A stretch of 64,000 bases of DNA, taken from the NCBI GenBank assembly GCA_965217685.1, contig CBDCIZ010000003.1, forward strand, positions 1,178,001 to 1,242,000, read 5' to 3'. The notes below the pieces were generated by a model. The model searched no databases. It was not told where the DNA came from and saw only the letters and a program-made list of their open reading frames with translations. The translations under genes were made by a program, and so were the position numbers. Below are positions 1 to 8,889 of the stretch, piece by piece. Within the stretch, counting starts at the first letter, position 1; each line of letters opens with the position of its first letter. The stretch is from Aurantimonas sp965217685 (GTDB lineage: Bacteria > Pseudomonadota > Alphaproteobacteria > Rhizobiales > Rhizobiaceae).

Positions 1-1
1 G

Positions 2-475
2 ACGATGTTGCACGACGGCTACGGGATCGCGCTGGATGAGACGACGCTGATCGACCTGCCACCCGGCCAGGTTCAGACAGCCGCGGCGAACGGTGAGATC
101 GACACGACAAACTGGAACATGATCATCGAACTCTTCGGCACAACGCGCCCGATGCCGCCGATGTTGAAGGGACATTGGCTTTCCGTGGACGGATCGCAGA
201 TCGGGCGGATGAACGCTCATGGCGACGCCACCGCCGGCATCCTGCCGGTCGTGGGGTCGAGCGCGGAGATCTTGTCCTGCCGCAAGGCCCTGACGGCCTG
301 GAATTCCACGCCCGACGAGATCGTGCTCGCCATGCTGGAGCGCCTGGAGACCGGATCGTCCCCCGAAAAGATGCCGCGCTGGCCGGGTCCGACCTCGGAT
401 CGGCTGCACGACGGAGCTCGAGACTTCGTATGGCGGGAAGCAATCACGCATCGGAATCATGGGAGGGAGGACTAA
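2..475 (+). CDS. Unidentified catabolic enzyme, C-terminal part (5' end outside window)
   Basis: An open frame runs from the window edge to a TAA at 473-475; the first internal ATG is at 5, but the frame is still open upstream, so this is probably only the C-terminal ~157 residues. I do not recognise the family. The sequence is soluble, proline- and glycine-rich in the middle, with a segment GRMNAHGDATAGILPVVGS followed by SAEILSCRKALTAW and a helix-rich acidic tail. It directly precedes the ABM monooxygenase (2 nt gap) and so looks like the upstream member of the same catabolic operon. A catabolic enzyme is inferred only from that position. Confidence 0.6.
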   Translation, partial: TMLHDGYGIALDETTLIDLPPGQVQTAAANGEIDTTNWNMIIELFGTTRPMPPMLKGHWLSVDGSQIGRMNAHGDATAGILPVVGSSAEILSCRKALTAWNSTPDEIVLAMLERLETGSSPEKMPRWPGPTSDRLHDGARDFVWREAITHRNHGRED

Positions 476-477
476 CC

Positions 478-804
478 GTGTCAAACCACGACAAGCATGC
501 CATCTGGTCGACGATGCAGGCCAAACCGGGTCGGGAAGGCGACGTTCGCGACTTCTTGACGGAAGCCGCGCGCCGCCTGAACGACGAGCCGGGCACGACC
601 GAGTTCTACGCTATGGAACTGGGCGAGGGCCAATTCGCGATCATCAACATCATTTTGGACAATGCCGCCTTCGACGCCCATGTATCGGGTCCGGTCGCCG
701 ACTGGGTCCGCTCCCAAGCGGCGGATCTGCTCACCGACGGCTTCTCGATCACCAAGGGCGAGATCTTCGCGACCAAGTCGTCCGTGGCCGGGGAATCGGC
801 CTGA
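478..804 (+). CDS. Antibiotic biosynthesis monooxygenase (ABM) family protein
   Basis: Small 108-residue protein of the dimeric alpha-beta ABM fold. Visible traits are the N-terminal HAIWSTMQAKPGREGDVRDF strand-helix, the central DEPGTTEFYAMEL strand and the IINIILDNAAFDAH helix. The GTG at 478 is chosen because a GGGAGGGAGG Shine-Dalgarno sequence (460-469) lies 8 nt upstream; the longer frame upstream only shadows the preceding gene. The stop overlaps the ATG of the next gene (TGATG), so translation is probably coupled. In aromatic operons ABM proteins act as cofactor-free oxygenases or quinone-handling helpers. The substrate here is unknown. Confidence 0.8.
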   Translation: MSNHDKHAIWSTMQAKPGREGDVRDFLTEAARRLNDEPGTTEFYAMELGEGQFAIINIILDNAAFDAHVSGPVADWVRSQAADLLTDGFSITKGEIFATKSSVAGESA

Positions 805-2525
805 TGGAAGACGGCGGATCGGCGATGCTCGATGGCACGTGCGACGTGCTCGTCGTCGGGGCGGGACCGACCGGCCTTTTGGCGGCAAATCTTTTGAAGC
901 GGAGCGGCGTCGACGTTCGCATCGTCGAGAAGCGTCTGGAGGCGTCGCGCGAATCTCGCGCCTTCGCCGTCCAGTCGCGCACGATCGAAGTGATGCAGAC
1001 GATCGGCCTCGCGGATGAATTCCTGGCGCGAGGGGTCATCGCGAACGGTGTCGACATCCATGTGCGCGGCAAGCGGCGCGGCGGTCTCGACCTGGACCGG
1101 GCGCAGGCCGCCGATACGCCCTTCCAGTTCATTTTGATGATCCCTCAATCCGAGACCGAAGCGATCCTCTCCCGCGATCTGGAGCGTCTCGGCGTAACGA
1201 TCGAGCGCGGGGTGGAAGTGGAGTCCATTGCGCAGGACAAGGTCGGGGTGACCACACAGGTCCGCGATGGCGGTGGCCGGACAGGTACGATCCGTAGCCG
1301 ATATATTATAGGTGCAGACGGATCGCGCAGCATCGTGCGAAAAGAAAGTGGCCTCGACTTCGAGGGGGGTAGTTTCGACCAGAGCTTCCTTCTGACCGAT
1401 TGCCAGGTGGACTGGCCGCTGGACCATCATCGCTTCCGGGTCTTCGTGGACGGGCCGCTGATCGGGCTGTTCCTACCGCTGGACGGACGCGCCGTGTCCC
1501 GGGTGATGACGAACGACCCAAGGGACCGTCAGGGCGATGCTCAGAGGCAAGCCGACGTGGACCTGGCAGAGATCGAAGCGGTCTATGCGCGGGCCACCGG
1601 ACAGGATGTGAAGCTGTCAAATCCGGTCTGGGTCACCAGCTATACCGCCCACCATCGCGAGACCGAACGATACCGCGCGGGCCGCGCCTTCGTCGGGGGC
1701 GATGCAGCCCATATCCACTCCCCTGCAGGAGGGCAGGGGATGAACACCGGGCTACAGGACGTGGCCAATTTGGCTTGGAAGATGGCGCTCGTCCTGAAAA
1801 ATCATGCCGACGACGAATTGCTCGATGACTACCATGATGAACGCAAGCCGGTCGGCGATCTGGTCGTGCGATCCACGGGACGCCTGTTCAACGCTTTCGT
1901 CGGCCAGACCGGCTGGAAGGCCGCCTTGCGGGACTGGCTGTTGATCGGGTTCTTGCCCGTCGTTTCCCAACTGCCGCCCTTCCAGCGAAACGCGTTCTAC
2001 AACTTGTCGCAGCGGGCCATCGGCTATGCGAACAGCCGTTTCGTGGCCGATGGGCCGTCCTGGACGAAAACTGGTCCTCGGGCCGGGGAGCGCGCGCCCA
2101 ATGCTCCAATCAATCGCGATCTCTCGATGTTCGATCTGCTGAAGGGCTACGCCTTCACTCTGGTGGGCTTTTCACGCAAGCCGCTTTCCCCGGACGAGAC
2201 CGCCCACTGGAAGAACGAAATGAATCGGCTGGCCGCGCGCCTGCCCTCATGCCGGACCGAGTTGATCGCCCGGGTGGTCAAGGGGCACGACTCGGCGACC
2301 CGCTTCGTGGACGACGCAACCGTTTTCGATCGTTATGGCTTTCGCGATCGCGACGGACAGCGGGACGGCCTGTATCTGATCCGCCCCGACACTTACGTCG
2401 CCTGGCGTTGCACCGGGTTGGACGTCGTGGCCTGCAAGGCGTTCCTGAACGATTTTGCCGCGAGCGATCGCCCCTGCGAAGAAGCGCCCCGGCCCCTTGT
2501 GACGGAGCGCCTGAGACATGGCTAA
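804..2525 (+). CDS. FAD-dependent aromatic hydroxylase (PheA/TfdB-MhpA class monooxygenase)
   Basis: 573-residue class A flavoprotein monooxygenase that hydroxylates a phenolic ring using NAD(P)H and O2. The ADP-binding motif GAGPTG is at residues 19-24, the GADGSRS (DG-type) motif near 170, and the GDAAH...GGQGMNTGLQD ribityl-binding motif near 299; a thioredoxin-like C-terminal domain follows, giving the length usual for phenol hydroxylase, TfdB and MhpA. The ATG at 804 overlaps the preceding stop; an internal ATG at 825 is a second option. The stop lies inside the start of the transporter gene (8-nt overlap). With the importer and WrbA it suggests uptake and ring hydroxylation of an aromatic acid. 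The exact substrate cannot be read from sequence. Confidence 0.88.
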   Translation: MEDGGSAMLDGTCDVLVVGAGPTGLLAANLLKRSGVDVRIVEKRLEASRESRAFAVQSRTIEVMQTIGLADEFLARGVIANGVDIHVRGKRRGGLDLDRAQAADTPFQFILMIPQSETEAILSRDLERLGVTIERGVEVESIAQDKVGVTTQVRDGGGRTGTIRSRYIIGADGSRSIVRKESGLDFEGGSFDQSFLLTDCQVDWPLDHHRFRVFVDGPLIGLFLPLDGRAVSRVMTNDPRDRQGDAQRQADVDLAEIEAVYARATGQDVKLSNPVWVTSYTAHHRETERYRAGRAFVGGDAAHIHSPAGGQGMNTGLQDVANLAWKMALVLKNHADDELLDDYHDERKPVGDLVVRSTGRLFNAFVGQTGWKAALRDWLLIGFLPVVSQLPPFQRNAFYNLSQRAIGYANSRFVADGPSWTKTGPRAGERAPNAPINRDLSMFDLLKGYAFTLVGFSRKPLSPDETAHWKNEMNRLAARLPSCRTELIARVVKGHDSATRFVDDATVFDRYGFRDRDGQRDGLYLIRPDTYVAWRCTGLDVVACKAFLNDFAASDRPCEEAPRPLVTERLRHG

Positions 2526-3870
2526 TCCCGCGCGCGTCCGTCTCGCCATCGAGAGCGCGCCGATGAACCGCACCCGCCTGACGGCGCTGATCCTCTGCGT
2601 GCTGGTGACGGTCGTGGACGGCATGGACTTCGTCGCCATCGGGATCGTCGCGCCACTGATGTCGGCCAAGATGGGTCTGACCGAGACGCAGCTGGGGGTC
2701 GTTTTGGGTGCCACGCAGATCGGAGCGGCCATCGGGGCGGTCGGTCTGGGCCGCGCCGCGGACGTCTACGGCCGCAAGACGCTGCTCATCGTCTCGCTTT
2801 GTCTGATCGCGATGTTCACTCTGGCAACGGCGATGGCGACGGACTTCGCGAGCCTTCTGACGGCTCGCTTCCTGGTGGGAATCGCTCTGACCGGCGCTCT
2901 GCCCGCGACGCTGGCCATCTGCTCGGAACTGGCTCCGGTGAAATATCGTGCGACCCTCCTCGCGCTGGTCGTGGCGGGCTTTCCTCTGGGGGCGGCCATC
3001 GGCAACATCGCGGGCGGTAAGCTGGCGCTCGCCCTGGGCTGGCAGTCGATCTTCTACGCGGGCGCGGCGATCCCACTTCTTCTCGCGCTGATCGTCTCCG
3101 TCGCCATGCCTGAATCGCCCCAGTTCCTGGCTCGCAAGGACTGGCGCGGCACGCGGGTGGCAGACGTAATGCGAAAGCTGGTCCCGGCGATCGATCCGTC
3201 GACACTCTGGCGGCCTGTCACCCGGCGTCAGATGGACGAGGAGACGGGCGGCGGCGGTTCCTTTGCGCAACTCTTCACGAACGGGCGCACACGGCCGACG
3301 TTGATCCTCTGGGCCATGCTGTTCTGCAGCGGCGCCCTTTCGAATGTTACACTGGTCTGGCTGCCGACGATCTTCGATCAGGCCAACTTGTCGCTCGATT
3401 ACGCGGTCACGGTCGGATTCGCAGTCAATATCGGCGCGACGGTCGGCATGGCTTCCGCCGGGCGCCTGATGGAATTGATCGGCCCTCGCGTCACTGTCGG
3501 CAGCTCCTTCGCGGTCGCCGCGGTGGCCACTGTCGCACTGGGCCAGTTCGACGTGATCGACCGGTCGATCATGGCAGGCGCGGTCATGGGGTTCTTCCTC
3601 GGCATCACGACATCCTGCGGTTATTCGCTGGCGACACTGCTCTATCCGACCTCGGTTCGTTCGACCGGAGCGGGCGCGGCGGCAGCTGCGCTTCGCATCG
3701 GTACCGTCGTCGCGCCGCTCCTCATACCGATCCTCATCAATCGCGCATGGCCGATGTCGTCGACCTTCGTGGTTGTCGCCATCGTTCCTGCCATAGCGGC
3801 TGTGATCGCCAGTCGCTTCCGCAGGCCGAAGGTGAACAAGACCCTTCCGTCCATCCCCGTTTCAACATAA
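2518..3870 (+). CDS. MFS transporter, aromatic acid:H+ symporter (AAHS) type
   Basis: 450-residue major facilitator with about 12 membrane segments. The first segment carries VDGMDFVAIGIVAPLMS, the AAHS pattern with a charged Asp in helix 1. The loop 2-3 motif GRAADVYGRKTLL is the MFS signature, and PESPQFLARK follows helix 6. Relatives such as PcaK, BenK and MhpT import aromatic acids by proton symport. The ATG overlaps the hydroxylase stop by 8 nt, so the two are co-translated. It probably supplies the substrate of the hydroxylase. Confidence 0.85.
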   Translation: MANPARVRLAIESAPMNRTRLTALILCVLVTVVDGMDFVAIGIVAPLMSAKMGLTETQLGVVLGATQIGAAIGAVGLGRAADVYGRKTLLIVSLCLIAMFTLATAMATDFASLLTARFLVGIALTGALPATLAICSELAPVKYRATLLALVVAGFPLGAAIGNIAGGKLALALGWQSIFYAGAAIPLLLALIVSVAMPESPQFLARKDWRGTRVADVMRKLVPAIDPSTLWRPVTRRQMDEETGGGGSFAQLFTNGRTRPTLILWAMLFCSGALSNVTLVWLPTIFDQANLSLDYAVTVGFAVNIGATVGMASAGRLMELIGPRVTVGSSFAVAAVATVALGQFDVIDRSIMAGAVMGFFLGITTSCGYSLATLLYPTSVRSTGAGAAAAALRIGTVVAPLLIPILINRAWPMSSTFVVVAIVPAIAAVIASRFRRPKVNKTLPSIPVST

Positions 3871-3882
3871 GGAGCCGACCCC

Positions 3883-4482
3883 ATGACCAGAATTCTCGTC
3901 CTATACTATTCGTCCTACGGGCATACCTCGACGATGGCGGAAGCCGTCGCCGAGGGCGCCCGCGGCGAAGGTGCCGAGGCCGTGGTGAAACGCGTCCCCG
4001 AAACCGCTCCCGACGCGGTGGTCGCAGCCGCGCATTTCCAACAAAATGAAGCGCATCCCGTCGCAACCGTAGACGAGCTGGCCGATTACGACGGCATCGT
4101 CGTCGGCACCCCGACCCGCTACGGTCGCATGTCCAGCCAGATGGCGTCGTTCTGGGATCAGACCGGAGGGCTATGGATGAAGGGGGCTCTTATCGGCAAG
4201 GTTGGCGCGTCCTTCGTCTCGACGGCCACGCAGCATGGCGGGCAGGAGATGACGCAATTCTCGATTCTGACGAACCTGCTGCATATGGGAATGACGATCG
4301 TCGGCCTCGACTACGGTTTTCCCGGCCATATGTCGCATGAGAAGGCTCATGGCGTTACACCCTATGGTGCCTCGACCCTTGCAGGGGCGGACGGCAAGCT
4401 GACGCCCCACGCAAACGACATCGATGGCGCCAAATATCTCGGCGCGCGCGTGGCTCGGACGGCGTCCAAGCTGGCCGGCTGA
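3883..4482 (+). CDS. wrbA: NAD(P)H:quinone oxidoreductase, WrbA type
   Basis: 199-residue flavodoxin-like FMN protein. The FMN phosphate loop YYSSYGHTSTMAEAVAEG is at residues 8-25, followed by the WrbA-specific GTPTRYGRMSSQMASFWD and STATQHGGQEMT segments. WrbA enzymes reduce quinones by two electrons and avoid semiquinone radicals. AAGGAG lies just upstream of the ATG, 12 nt after the transporter gene. As the last gene of the hydroxylase operon it may detoxify or reduce quinones made from hydroxylated aromatics. Length and motifs are typical of the family. Confidence 0.93.
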   Translation: MTRILVLYYSSYGHTSTMAEAVAEGARGEGAEAVVKRVPETAPDAVVAAAHFQQNEAHPVATVDELADYDGIVVGTPTRYGRMSSQMASFWDQTGGLWMKGALIGKVGASFVSTATQHGGQEMTQFSILTNLLHMGMTIVGLDYGFPGHMSHEKAHGVTPYGASTLAGADGKLTPHANDIDGAKYLGARVARTASKLAG

Positions 4483-4509
4483 TATGCGGAAAGCCATCAT
4501 ATGTAGGAC

Positions 4510-4543
4510 TCGGGGGGTCGTCGACGCTGTCGAGGCCCCCCGA
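4510..4543 (+). terminator. Hairpin after the wrbA operon
   Basis: TCGGGGGG (4510-4517) pairs perfectly with CCCCCCGA (4536-4543) around an 18-nt loop, 27 nt after the wrbA stop. There is no T-run, so it may act as a weak terminator or an mRNA-stabilising end. Confidence 0.45.
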
Positions 4544-4625
4544 TAACATCGATTATGACATCGATGCCCTCTGGTGGGGTTTGCGACGCTTCACGTTGGG
4601 AAGCCTCCACAAGCAGAGTAGTCAC

Positions 4626-4723
4626 GATTGAACCGATACCAGGATGCGGCGAGGGAAACCGACCTGCGTCTTGGTCAGCCCGCGCGACGTTTGAGCGAAA
4701 GGAATGCGCGATGAGTCCTCATC
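4626..4723 (+). repeat. Diverged repeat, copy A (leader-like segment)
   Basis: This segment matches, in inverted orientation, the leader of the broken manC at 46526-46624. The last 34 nt (4690-4723) are identical in both copies and contain GAGCGAAAGGAATGCGC and the near-palindrome GATGAGTCCTCATC; the ~60 nt before that are recognisably similar with small indels. The copy ends where the CocE-like remnant begins. It may be a duplicated 5' leader or the end of a mobile element. Confidence 0.65.
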
Positions 4724-4732
4724 TGTGCATTC

Positions 4733-5020
4733 GCTTCATGAGGTCATCGCGGCGCGGCGTGATCCTCGATCCGTGCAAAGCACCAGTCTATCCGACGGAA
4801 GAGTTGTTGACACAAAACGAGATTGTGGAGCTGAAGTTCACACTGCCACCGCTGGCGGTGATCGTTCGTCCTGGCGAAACGTTGCGCGTTATCGTATCGG
4901 GGCAGAGCCAGATCCTGCCGAGGATGCCAAAGACCGTGCTGCGAAACAAAGGAGTGGCACATCATCCATGCCGGGGCGAAGCGGCAGAGCAGACTTATCC
5001 TGCCCATCGTCGTAGGCTGA
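4733..5020 (+). pseudogene. CocE/NonD family hydrolase, C-terminal remnant, frameshifted
   Basis: Reading frames here reproduce only the C-terminal beta-sandwich domain of CocE/NonD (X-Pro dipeptidyl-peptidase-like) hydrolases. One frame encodes RRGVILDPCKAPVYPTEELL and then VIVRPGETLRVIVSG, up to LRNKG. The match then moves to another frame for WHIIHAGAKRQSRLILPIVV, ending at a TGA at 5018-5020. The catalytic alpha/beta-hydrolase core is missing and the frame breaks near 4955, so the copy cannot make an enzyme. It sits between the wrbA operon and the convergent extradiol dioxygenase, and repeat copy A abuts its left end. Confidence 0.75.
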
Positions 5021-5037
5021 CCACCTTTTGGAAGAAT

Positions 5038-5072
5038 AAAGATCGACCAACCTGTCCGGCTGGCGATCTTTT
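5038..5072. terminator. Bidirectional intrinsic terminator
   Basis: AAAGATCG (5038-5045) pairs with CGATCTTT (5064-5071), with further CCA/TGG and CC/GG pairs inside. A T-run follows on the right and an A-rich run lies on the left, so it can stop transcripts from both sides. It stands between a rightward remnant and the leftward dioxygenase gene. Confidence 0.75.
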
Positions 5073-5199
5073 CCATTCGCGTTTTGAGCCCGGGGATTTT
5101 AACGCATCGTCTGACATATGACTGAGTCATTAATCGAATAACGACAAGCAGACGACGCGATGCACATCCTGCAACGGATGCGGCCCGTCATTCTGATCT

Positions 5200-6237
5200 T
5201 CAACCCTTCATTTGCAGCTTTTTCGCTTTTGCTTTTCCAAAATGCAGATCTGCGCAGTTCGTCGTGTGACGGCCGCGGCTACCCGGCGCAAAATCCAGCT
5301 TACCGCCATACCACGTCATCCCTTCAGGAAGATCTTCGGGGGCCCATTCGATCGGTGCCCAGTCCGGCTCGAAGATCAGGTAGCCGCCGGCGTAAAGCTC
5401 GATCCGGTGATCGGAGCCGGGATCGAAGACATAGAGATACATCGCCTGCCCGACCCCATGCTTGCCGGGGCCGGCGTCGAAGGGAATGTCGAGATCGCGG
5501 ATGATGTCAGCCGCCGTCAGGGCATCCGAAAAATCCTGAAGGTTGAAGGCGACATGATGCAGCTGAGCGATCTTGTCCGCGGCATTGGCCCCGATGGCGA
5601 CATCGTGAACCTGCGGCGTGACCGACATCCACGACGCGCGTATTTTGCCACCGCTGTCTGGGATGAGTGAATATTCCCGCCGCTTGAAACCGAGGTTGTC
5701 GCATAGCCAAGACTCGGCTTCGTTGATCGTGTCGGCCGACGTCTGGATGTTGAAGTGATCCAGCCTGCGCACACCGAGGCCGCGCCGCGTCGAACTGCTC
5801 GACGGCAGGCGCGATCGGATGTCTTCCGGCGCGAGCTGCTTTTCCATATCGTAATAAAGCTCGATCGGATGTTGGCCTCCGGGGAGCAGAAAACGGATCG
5901 CCTCGCCCCGTCCAAGATCGCTTCCAGCGGCAAGCTCCACAACCTGGATGCCTTGGGCGCGGAATTGTTCTGCGAACAGTTCAACGTCCTGCGGGCGGCA
6001 GACGCGGAAGCTGAAGGCGTTGACCAATGCCTCGTTCTGCTCGGTCAGAATAAGGGAATGGTGCTGCAATTCCTGATAGCAGCGCAGGTATGCGGTCTTG
6101 CCGTCGCGTGCGACCTCTTCCATCCCGAAGAGATCGCGGAAGAAACCGAGCGACCGCTCCATATCCCGCGTTCCCAGATGGATCGAGCCGCATTTCGCAA
6201 TCTTCGGACCCGGATCGTATGGTGTGTCGGTCGTCAT
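5200..6237 (-). CDS. Two-domain type I extradiol ring-cleavage dioxygenase (VOC superfamily)
   Basis: 345-residue catechol 2,3-dioxygenase-like enzyme that would open a catecholic ring next to the diol. Two VOC modules are seen (about 14-130 and 157-290). Candidate Fe(II) ligands are His161 (RRLDHFNIQTS), His227 or His228 (QLHHVAF) and Glu280 (DHRIELYAGGY); the second-sphere GPGKHG histidine, His260, is also present. The start at 6237 is preferred over the ATG at 6246 because AGGA lies 8 nt before it. It is probably the last gene of a leftward unit with the MFS gene upstream. The hydrolase and hydratase/aldolase genes nearby fit a meta-cleavage route. Confidence 0.88.
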   Translation of the reverse strand: MTTDTPYDPGPKIAKCGSIHLGTRDMERSLGFFRDLFGMEEVARDGKTAYLRCYQELQHHSLILTEQNEALVNAFSFRVCRPQDVELFAEQFRAQGIQVVELAAGSDLGRGEAIRFLLPGGQHPIELYYDMEKQLAPEDIRSRLPSSSSTRRGLGVRRLDHFNIQTSADTINEAESWLCDNLGFKRREYSLIPDSGGKIRASWMSVTPQVHDVAIGANAADKIAQLHHVAFNLQDFSDALTAADIIRDLDIPFDAGPGKHGVGQAMYLYVFDPGSDHRIELYAGGYLIFEPDWAPIEWAPEDLPEGMTWYGGKLDFAPGSRGRHTTNCADLHFGKAKAKKLQMKG

Positions 6238-6337
6238 TGTCAGCATCCTGAAAGTTCAGTTTTTGAAGTGTAGAGAGGCCTCGGGCCTTGGGGGATGGCA
6301 CGAAGCCAGAATGCAGCGGCGCAGCAGATCCAGGTTG

Positions 6338-7636
6338 TCAGGCAGTGGATTTCGCCGCGGCGCGCGGATCGTTTTCGAGGCGAAGCGTCGCGGCGATCAC
6401 GGCTGCGATAACGAGTGCCGCGGCGATAGCGACCAGCGGCATCGCAAAGCCGCCCGTCTGGCCACGAATCCAGCCGATCGTGAACGGCCCGATGAAACCG
6501 CCTAAAGCACCAAGCGAGTTGACGACGGCAACGCCCGAAATGGCCGCATCACCGGAGAGGAACTGCACCGGCAACTGCCAGAAGATCGCGATGATGCTCC
6601 AGAGTGCCATGGCGCCGATGGTAATGGCCACGAGCGCCGCGATGGGATCGGCGAGTTGACCGCTGATGACGAAACCCGCGGCACCGATCAAAGCGCCGAT
6701 AACGACATGCCAGCGCCGTTCGCCCGTCCTGTCGGAATGACGCCCGACCAGAACCATCGCGACCACCGCGAAAAGGAATGGAATGGCGGAGACGAAGCTC
6801 GTCTGCACATCGGTGAGGCCCGAAAGCTGGCGAACGACCTGCGGCAGCCAGAGCGATATGCCGAAGAACCCGCAACCAAGACACATGTAGAGAAGTCCGA
6901 GAATCCAGACGCGCGGCTCAGCGAAGGCGGCAAGGAAGTTCTCATGCGCCGCCTTCCCGCGCTTCGCCTTGTCTTCGTCGGCCAGCGTGGTGACAAGCCA
7001 TTTGCGCTGTTCGTCGGTGAGCCATTTCGCGTCCTCGGGCTTGTCGGTCAACAAGAGAAACAGGATGCCGCCGAGCAGGACTGCCGGAACCGCCTCGATC
7101 AGGAACAACCATTGCCAGCCCGAAAGGCCTCCGATCAGGTGCATCTTCAGGATCAGTCCGGAGATTGGGCCGCCGATCACGATGGCGATGGCTGTCGAGC
7201 TCCAGATCCACGCGATGGCGGTCGCCCTTTCCCGGTCCGGATACCACTGGCCGAGGTAGATAAGGAGCGCAGGAACAAAACCCGCTTCTGCAACGCCCAG
7301 AAGGAAGCGCAGAATGTAAAAGCTCATCGGGGTCGAGACGAAGACCATCGCACCGGCGACAAGGCCCCAACTCACCATGATCCGCGCCAGCCAATATCGC
7401 GCGCCGACCTTTGCCAGCACCATGTTGCTCGGCACTTCGAAGAGAAAATAGCCGATGAAGAAGATGCCTGCGCCGAAGCCGTAGATTTCAGGCGTGAAGG
7501 ACAGTTCCTCGTTCATCTGCAGTGCGGCAAAGCCGACATTCACACGGTCAAGAAAATTGACGACATAGATCAGCATGAACAGAGGTATGATCCTCCGGTT
7601 CAACCGTGACATCGTCTCTTTGGCAATCGTCGGCAT
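6338..7636 (-). CDS. MFS transporter, anion:cation symporter (phthalate permease-like)
   Basis: 432-residue MFS protein with 12 predicted membrane segments. Helix 1 reads IPLFMLIYVVNFLDRVNVGF, the ACS-family start with Asp-Arg-Asn, and helix 4-5 carries RFLLGVAEAGFVPALLIYLG. Relatives import carboxylated aromatics, tartrate or glucarate. Of two near ATGs (7642 and 7636), the second has GGGAGGA at a workable distance, while the first is fused to it. It lies between the hydrolase and extradiol dioxygenase genes on the same strand and probably imports the cluster's substrate. Confidence 0.85.
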   Translation of the reverse strand: MPTIAKETMSRLNRRIIPLFMLIYVVNFLDRVNVGFAALQMNEELSFTPEIYGFGAGIFFIGYFLFEVPSNMVLAKVGARYWLARIMVSWGLVAGAMVFVSTPMSFYILRFLLGVAEAGFVPALLIYLGQWYPDRERATAIAWIWSSTAIAIVIGGPISGLILKMHLIGGLSGWQWLFLIEAVPAVLLGGILFLLLTDKPEDAKWLTDEQRKWLVTTLADEDKAKRGKAAHENFLAAFAEPRVWILGLLYMCLGCGFFGISLWLPQVVRQLSGLTDVQTSFVSAIPFLFAVVAMVLVGRHSDRTGERRWHVVIGALIGAAGFVISGQLADPIAALVAITIGAMALWSIIAIFWQLPVQFLSGDAAISGVAVVNSLGALGGFIGPFTIGWIRGQTGGFAMPLVAIAAALVIAAVIAATLRLENDPRAAAKSTA

Positions 7637-7848
7637 GGTCATTCCTCCCGTTTCTTGGTCTCGCCGTTTTTAAGGTTTCGGTGCCTCCTCGCACCGGTTC
7701 GTGGTACCGCCCGTGAAAATGAATCAGGGCGGGCGCCGCCCGGTATCCTGCCTTCAGGCGGGTCGCTTCATGGCTTCCGGCAAAGGCCCGCGGAGCCGGA
7801 ATGTTTGTGGGCGGTCCGGAAATTCAGGCGTCGCCTGTCAGGATTGCC

Positions 7849-8724
7849 TCAGGCCTCCGCGGGCGTGTCCCGACCGGCCAGGAAATCCAGATGGATGGTG
7901 TTGAAGATGTCGGGCTTCTCCCATTGCGGCCAATGCGCGCAATCCTTCATCACCAGAAGCCGCGAATCCGGAATGGCCTTCACGAACCGTTCCCCCGTCG
8001 CGAGGGGGGCCGTCGGGTCGTTGTCCGTCCAGATCACCAGTGTGGGCGCCTTGATCCGGGTCAGCGTCTCGTCCGTCAGGACATTGCGCATCCGGATCTC
8101 CATGTTCTGGAGGCAGAGGATATGCTCCATCGCCTGCTTGAAGTCCGGCTGCGTATAAATCCGGTAGCGCAGTTCCACGAGGTCGTCGGTCACACGCGAC
8201 GGATCGTTCATCAGCCATTCGAGGCGGGCGCGGACGGTTTCGAGGCTCGCCTCCGCCACGGCCTTCATCGTCACCTCATAGACCCGCTTCATCACCTTCG
8301 GATCGGTGTTGAGCCCGCCCGCCGTGTTCAGCGTCAGCGTCGCCACCCTGTCAGGGTGGTCGATGGCGAATTGGGCGACGATCCAGCCGCCCATCGATTC
8401 GCCATGCAGATGGGCGCGGCTGATATTCTTCGCGTCGCAGAAGTCGAGCAGGTGGCGCACATAATGCTCGATTTCATAGTCATGGTCCGGCTTGTCCGTG
8501 AACCCGTGACCGATCATGTCCAGCGCGATCGTGCGGTGATGCTTAGCGTGGGGCAGCAGGTTTCGGGTAAAAGCCTCAAGATGGCCACCCGTACCGTGAA
8601 TAAAGATCACCGCCTCTTCCGCCTTGGGATCACCGCTTTCGATATACCGTGTCTGGACACCGCCTGCATTCACGAAGCCCAAATGAACGTCACCGGTCGC
8701 TATTTCGGGCCACAAATGAACCAT
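7849..8724 (-). CDS. Alpha/beta hydrolase, meta-cleavage-product hydrolase type
   Basis: 291-residue alpha/beta hydrolase. The oxyanion motif HGTGG is at residues 43-47 and the nucleophile elbow HGESMGGW puts Ser110 at the active site. The acid (WTDNDPTAP) and the histidine (CAHWPQWEKP) follow in order. The family includes MhpC/XylF/BphD C-C hydrolases that split the ring-opened product into 2-hydroxypentadienoate and an acid. Esterases share the fold, so hydrolysis of an ester made by the neighbouring Baeyer-Villiger enzyme is an alternative role. It is divergent from the GntR gene, across a 165-nt gap that holds a candidate operator. Confidence 0.85.
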   Translation of the reverse strand: MVHLWPEIATGDVHLGFVNAGGVQTRYIESGDPKAEEAVIFIHGTGGHLEAFTRNLLPHAKHHRTIALDMIGHGFTDKPDHDYEIEHYVRHLLDFCDAKNISRAHLHGESMGGWIVAQFAIDHPDRVATLTLNTAGGLNTDPKVMKRVYEVTMKAVAEASLETVRARLEWLMNDPSRVTDDLVELRYRIYTQPDFKQAMEHILCLQNMEIRMRNVLTDETLTRIKAPTLVIWTDNDPTAPLATGERFVKAIPDSRLLVMKDCAHWPQWEKPDIFNTIHLDFLAGRDTPAEA

Positions 8725-8755
8725 ATCGGATCTTCCCTATTTTTTCCTGTGAATG

Positions 8756-8767
8756 CTAGCATGTAAG
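8756..8767. promoter_or_regulatory. Candidate operator, CTAGCATGTAAG
   Basis: It lies 32 nt before the hydrolase start, in the divergent hydrolase/GntR region. It differs at one base from the site at 13607-13618. Assignment to the GntR or IclR regulator is inference. Confidence 0.45.
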
Positions 8768-8889
8768 ATTCAGATACACGTTGATGATCCGCGCAGTCAA
8801 CGGGAATTCACGCAACAAAACGGCGAGATTGCGAAAAATCGCTGGCGGCGCTACCCAGCACCGCTGCTGGCCAGACCGGAGATCATGAT

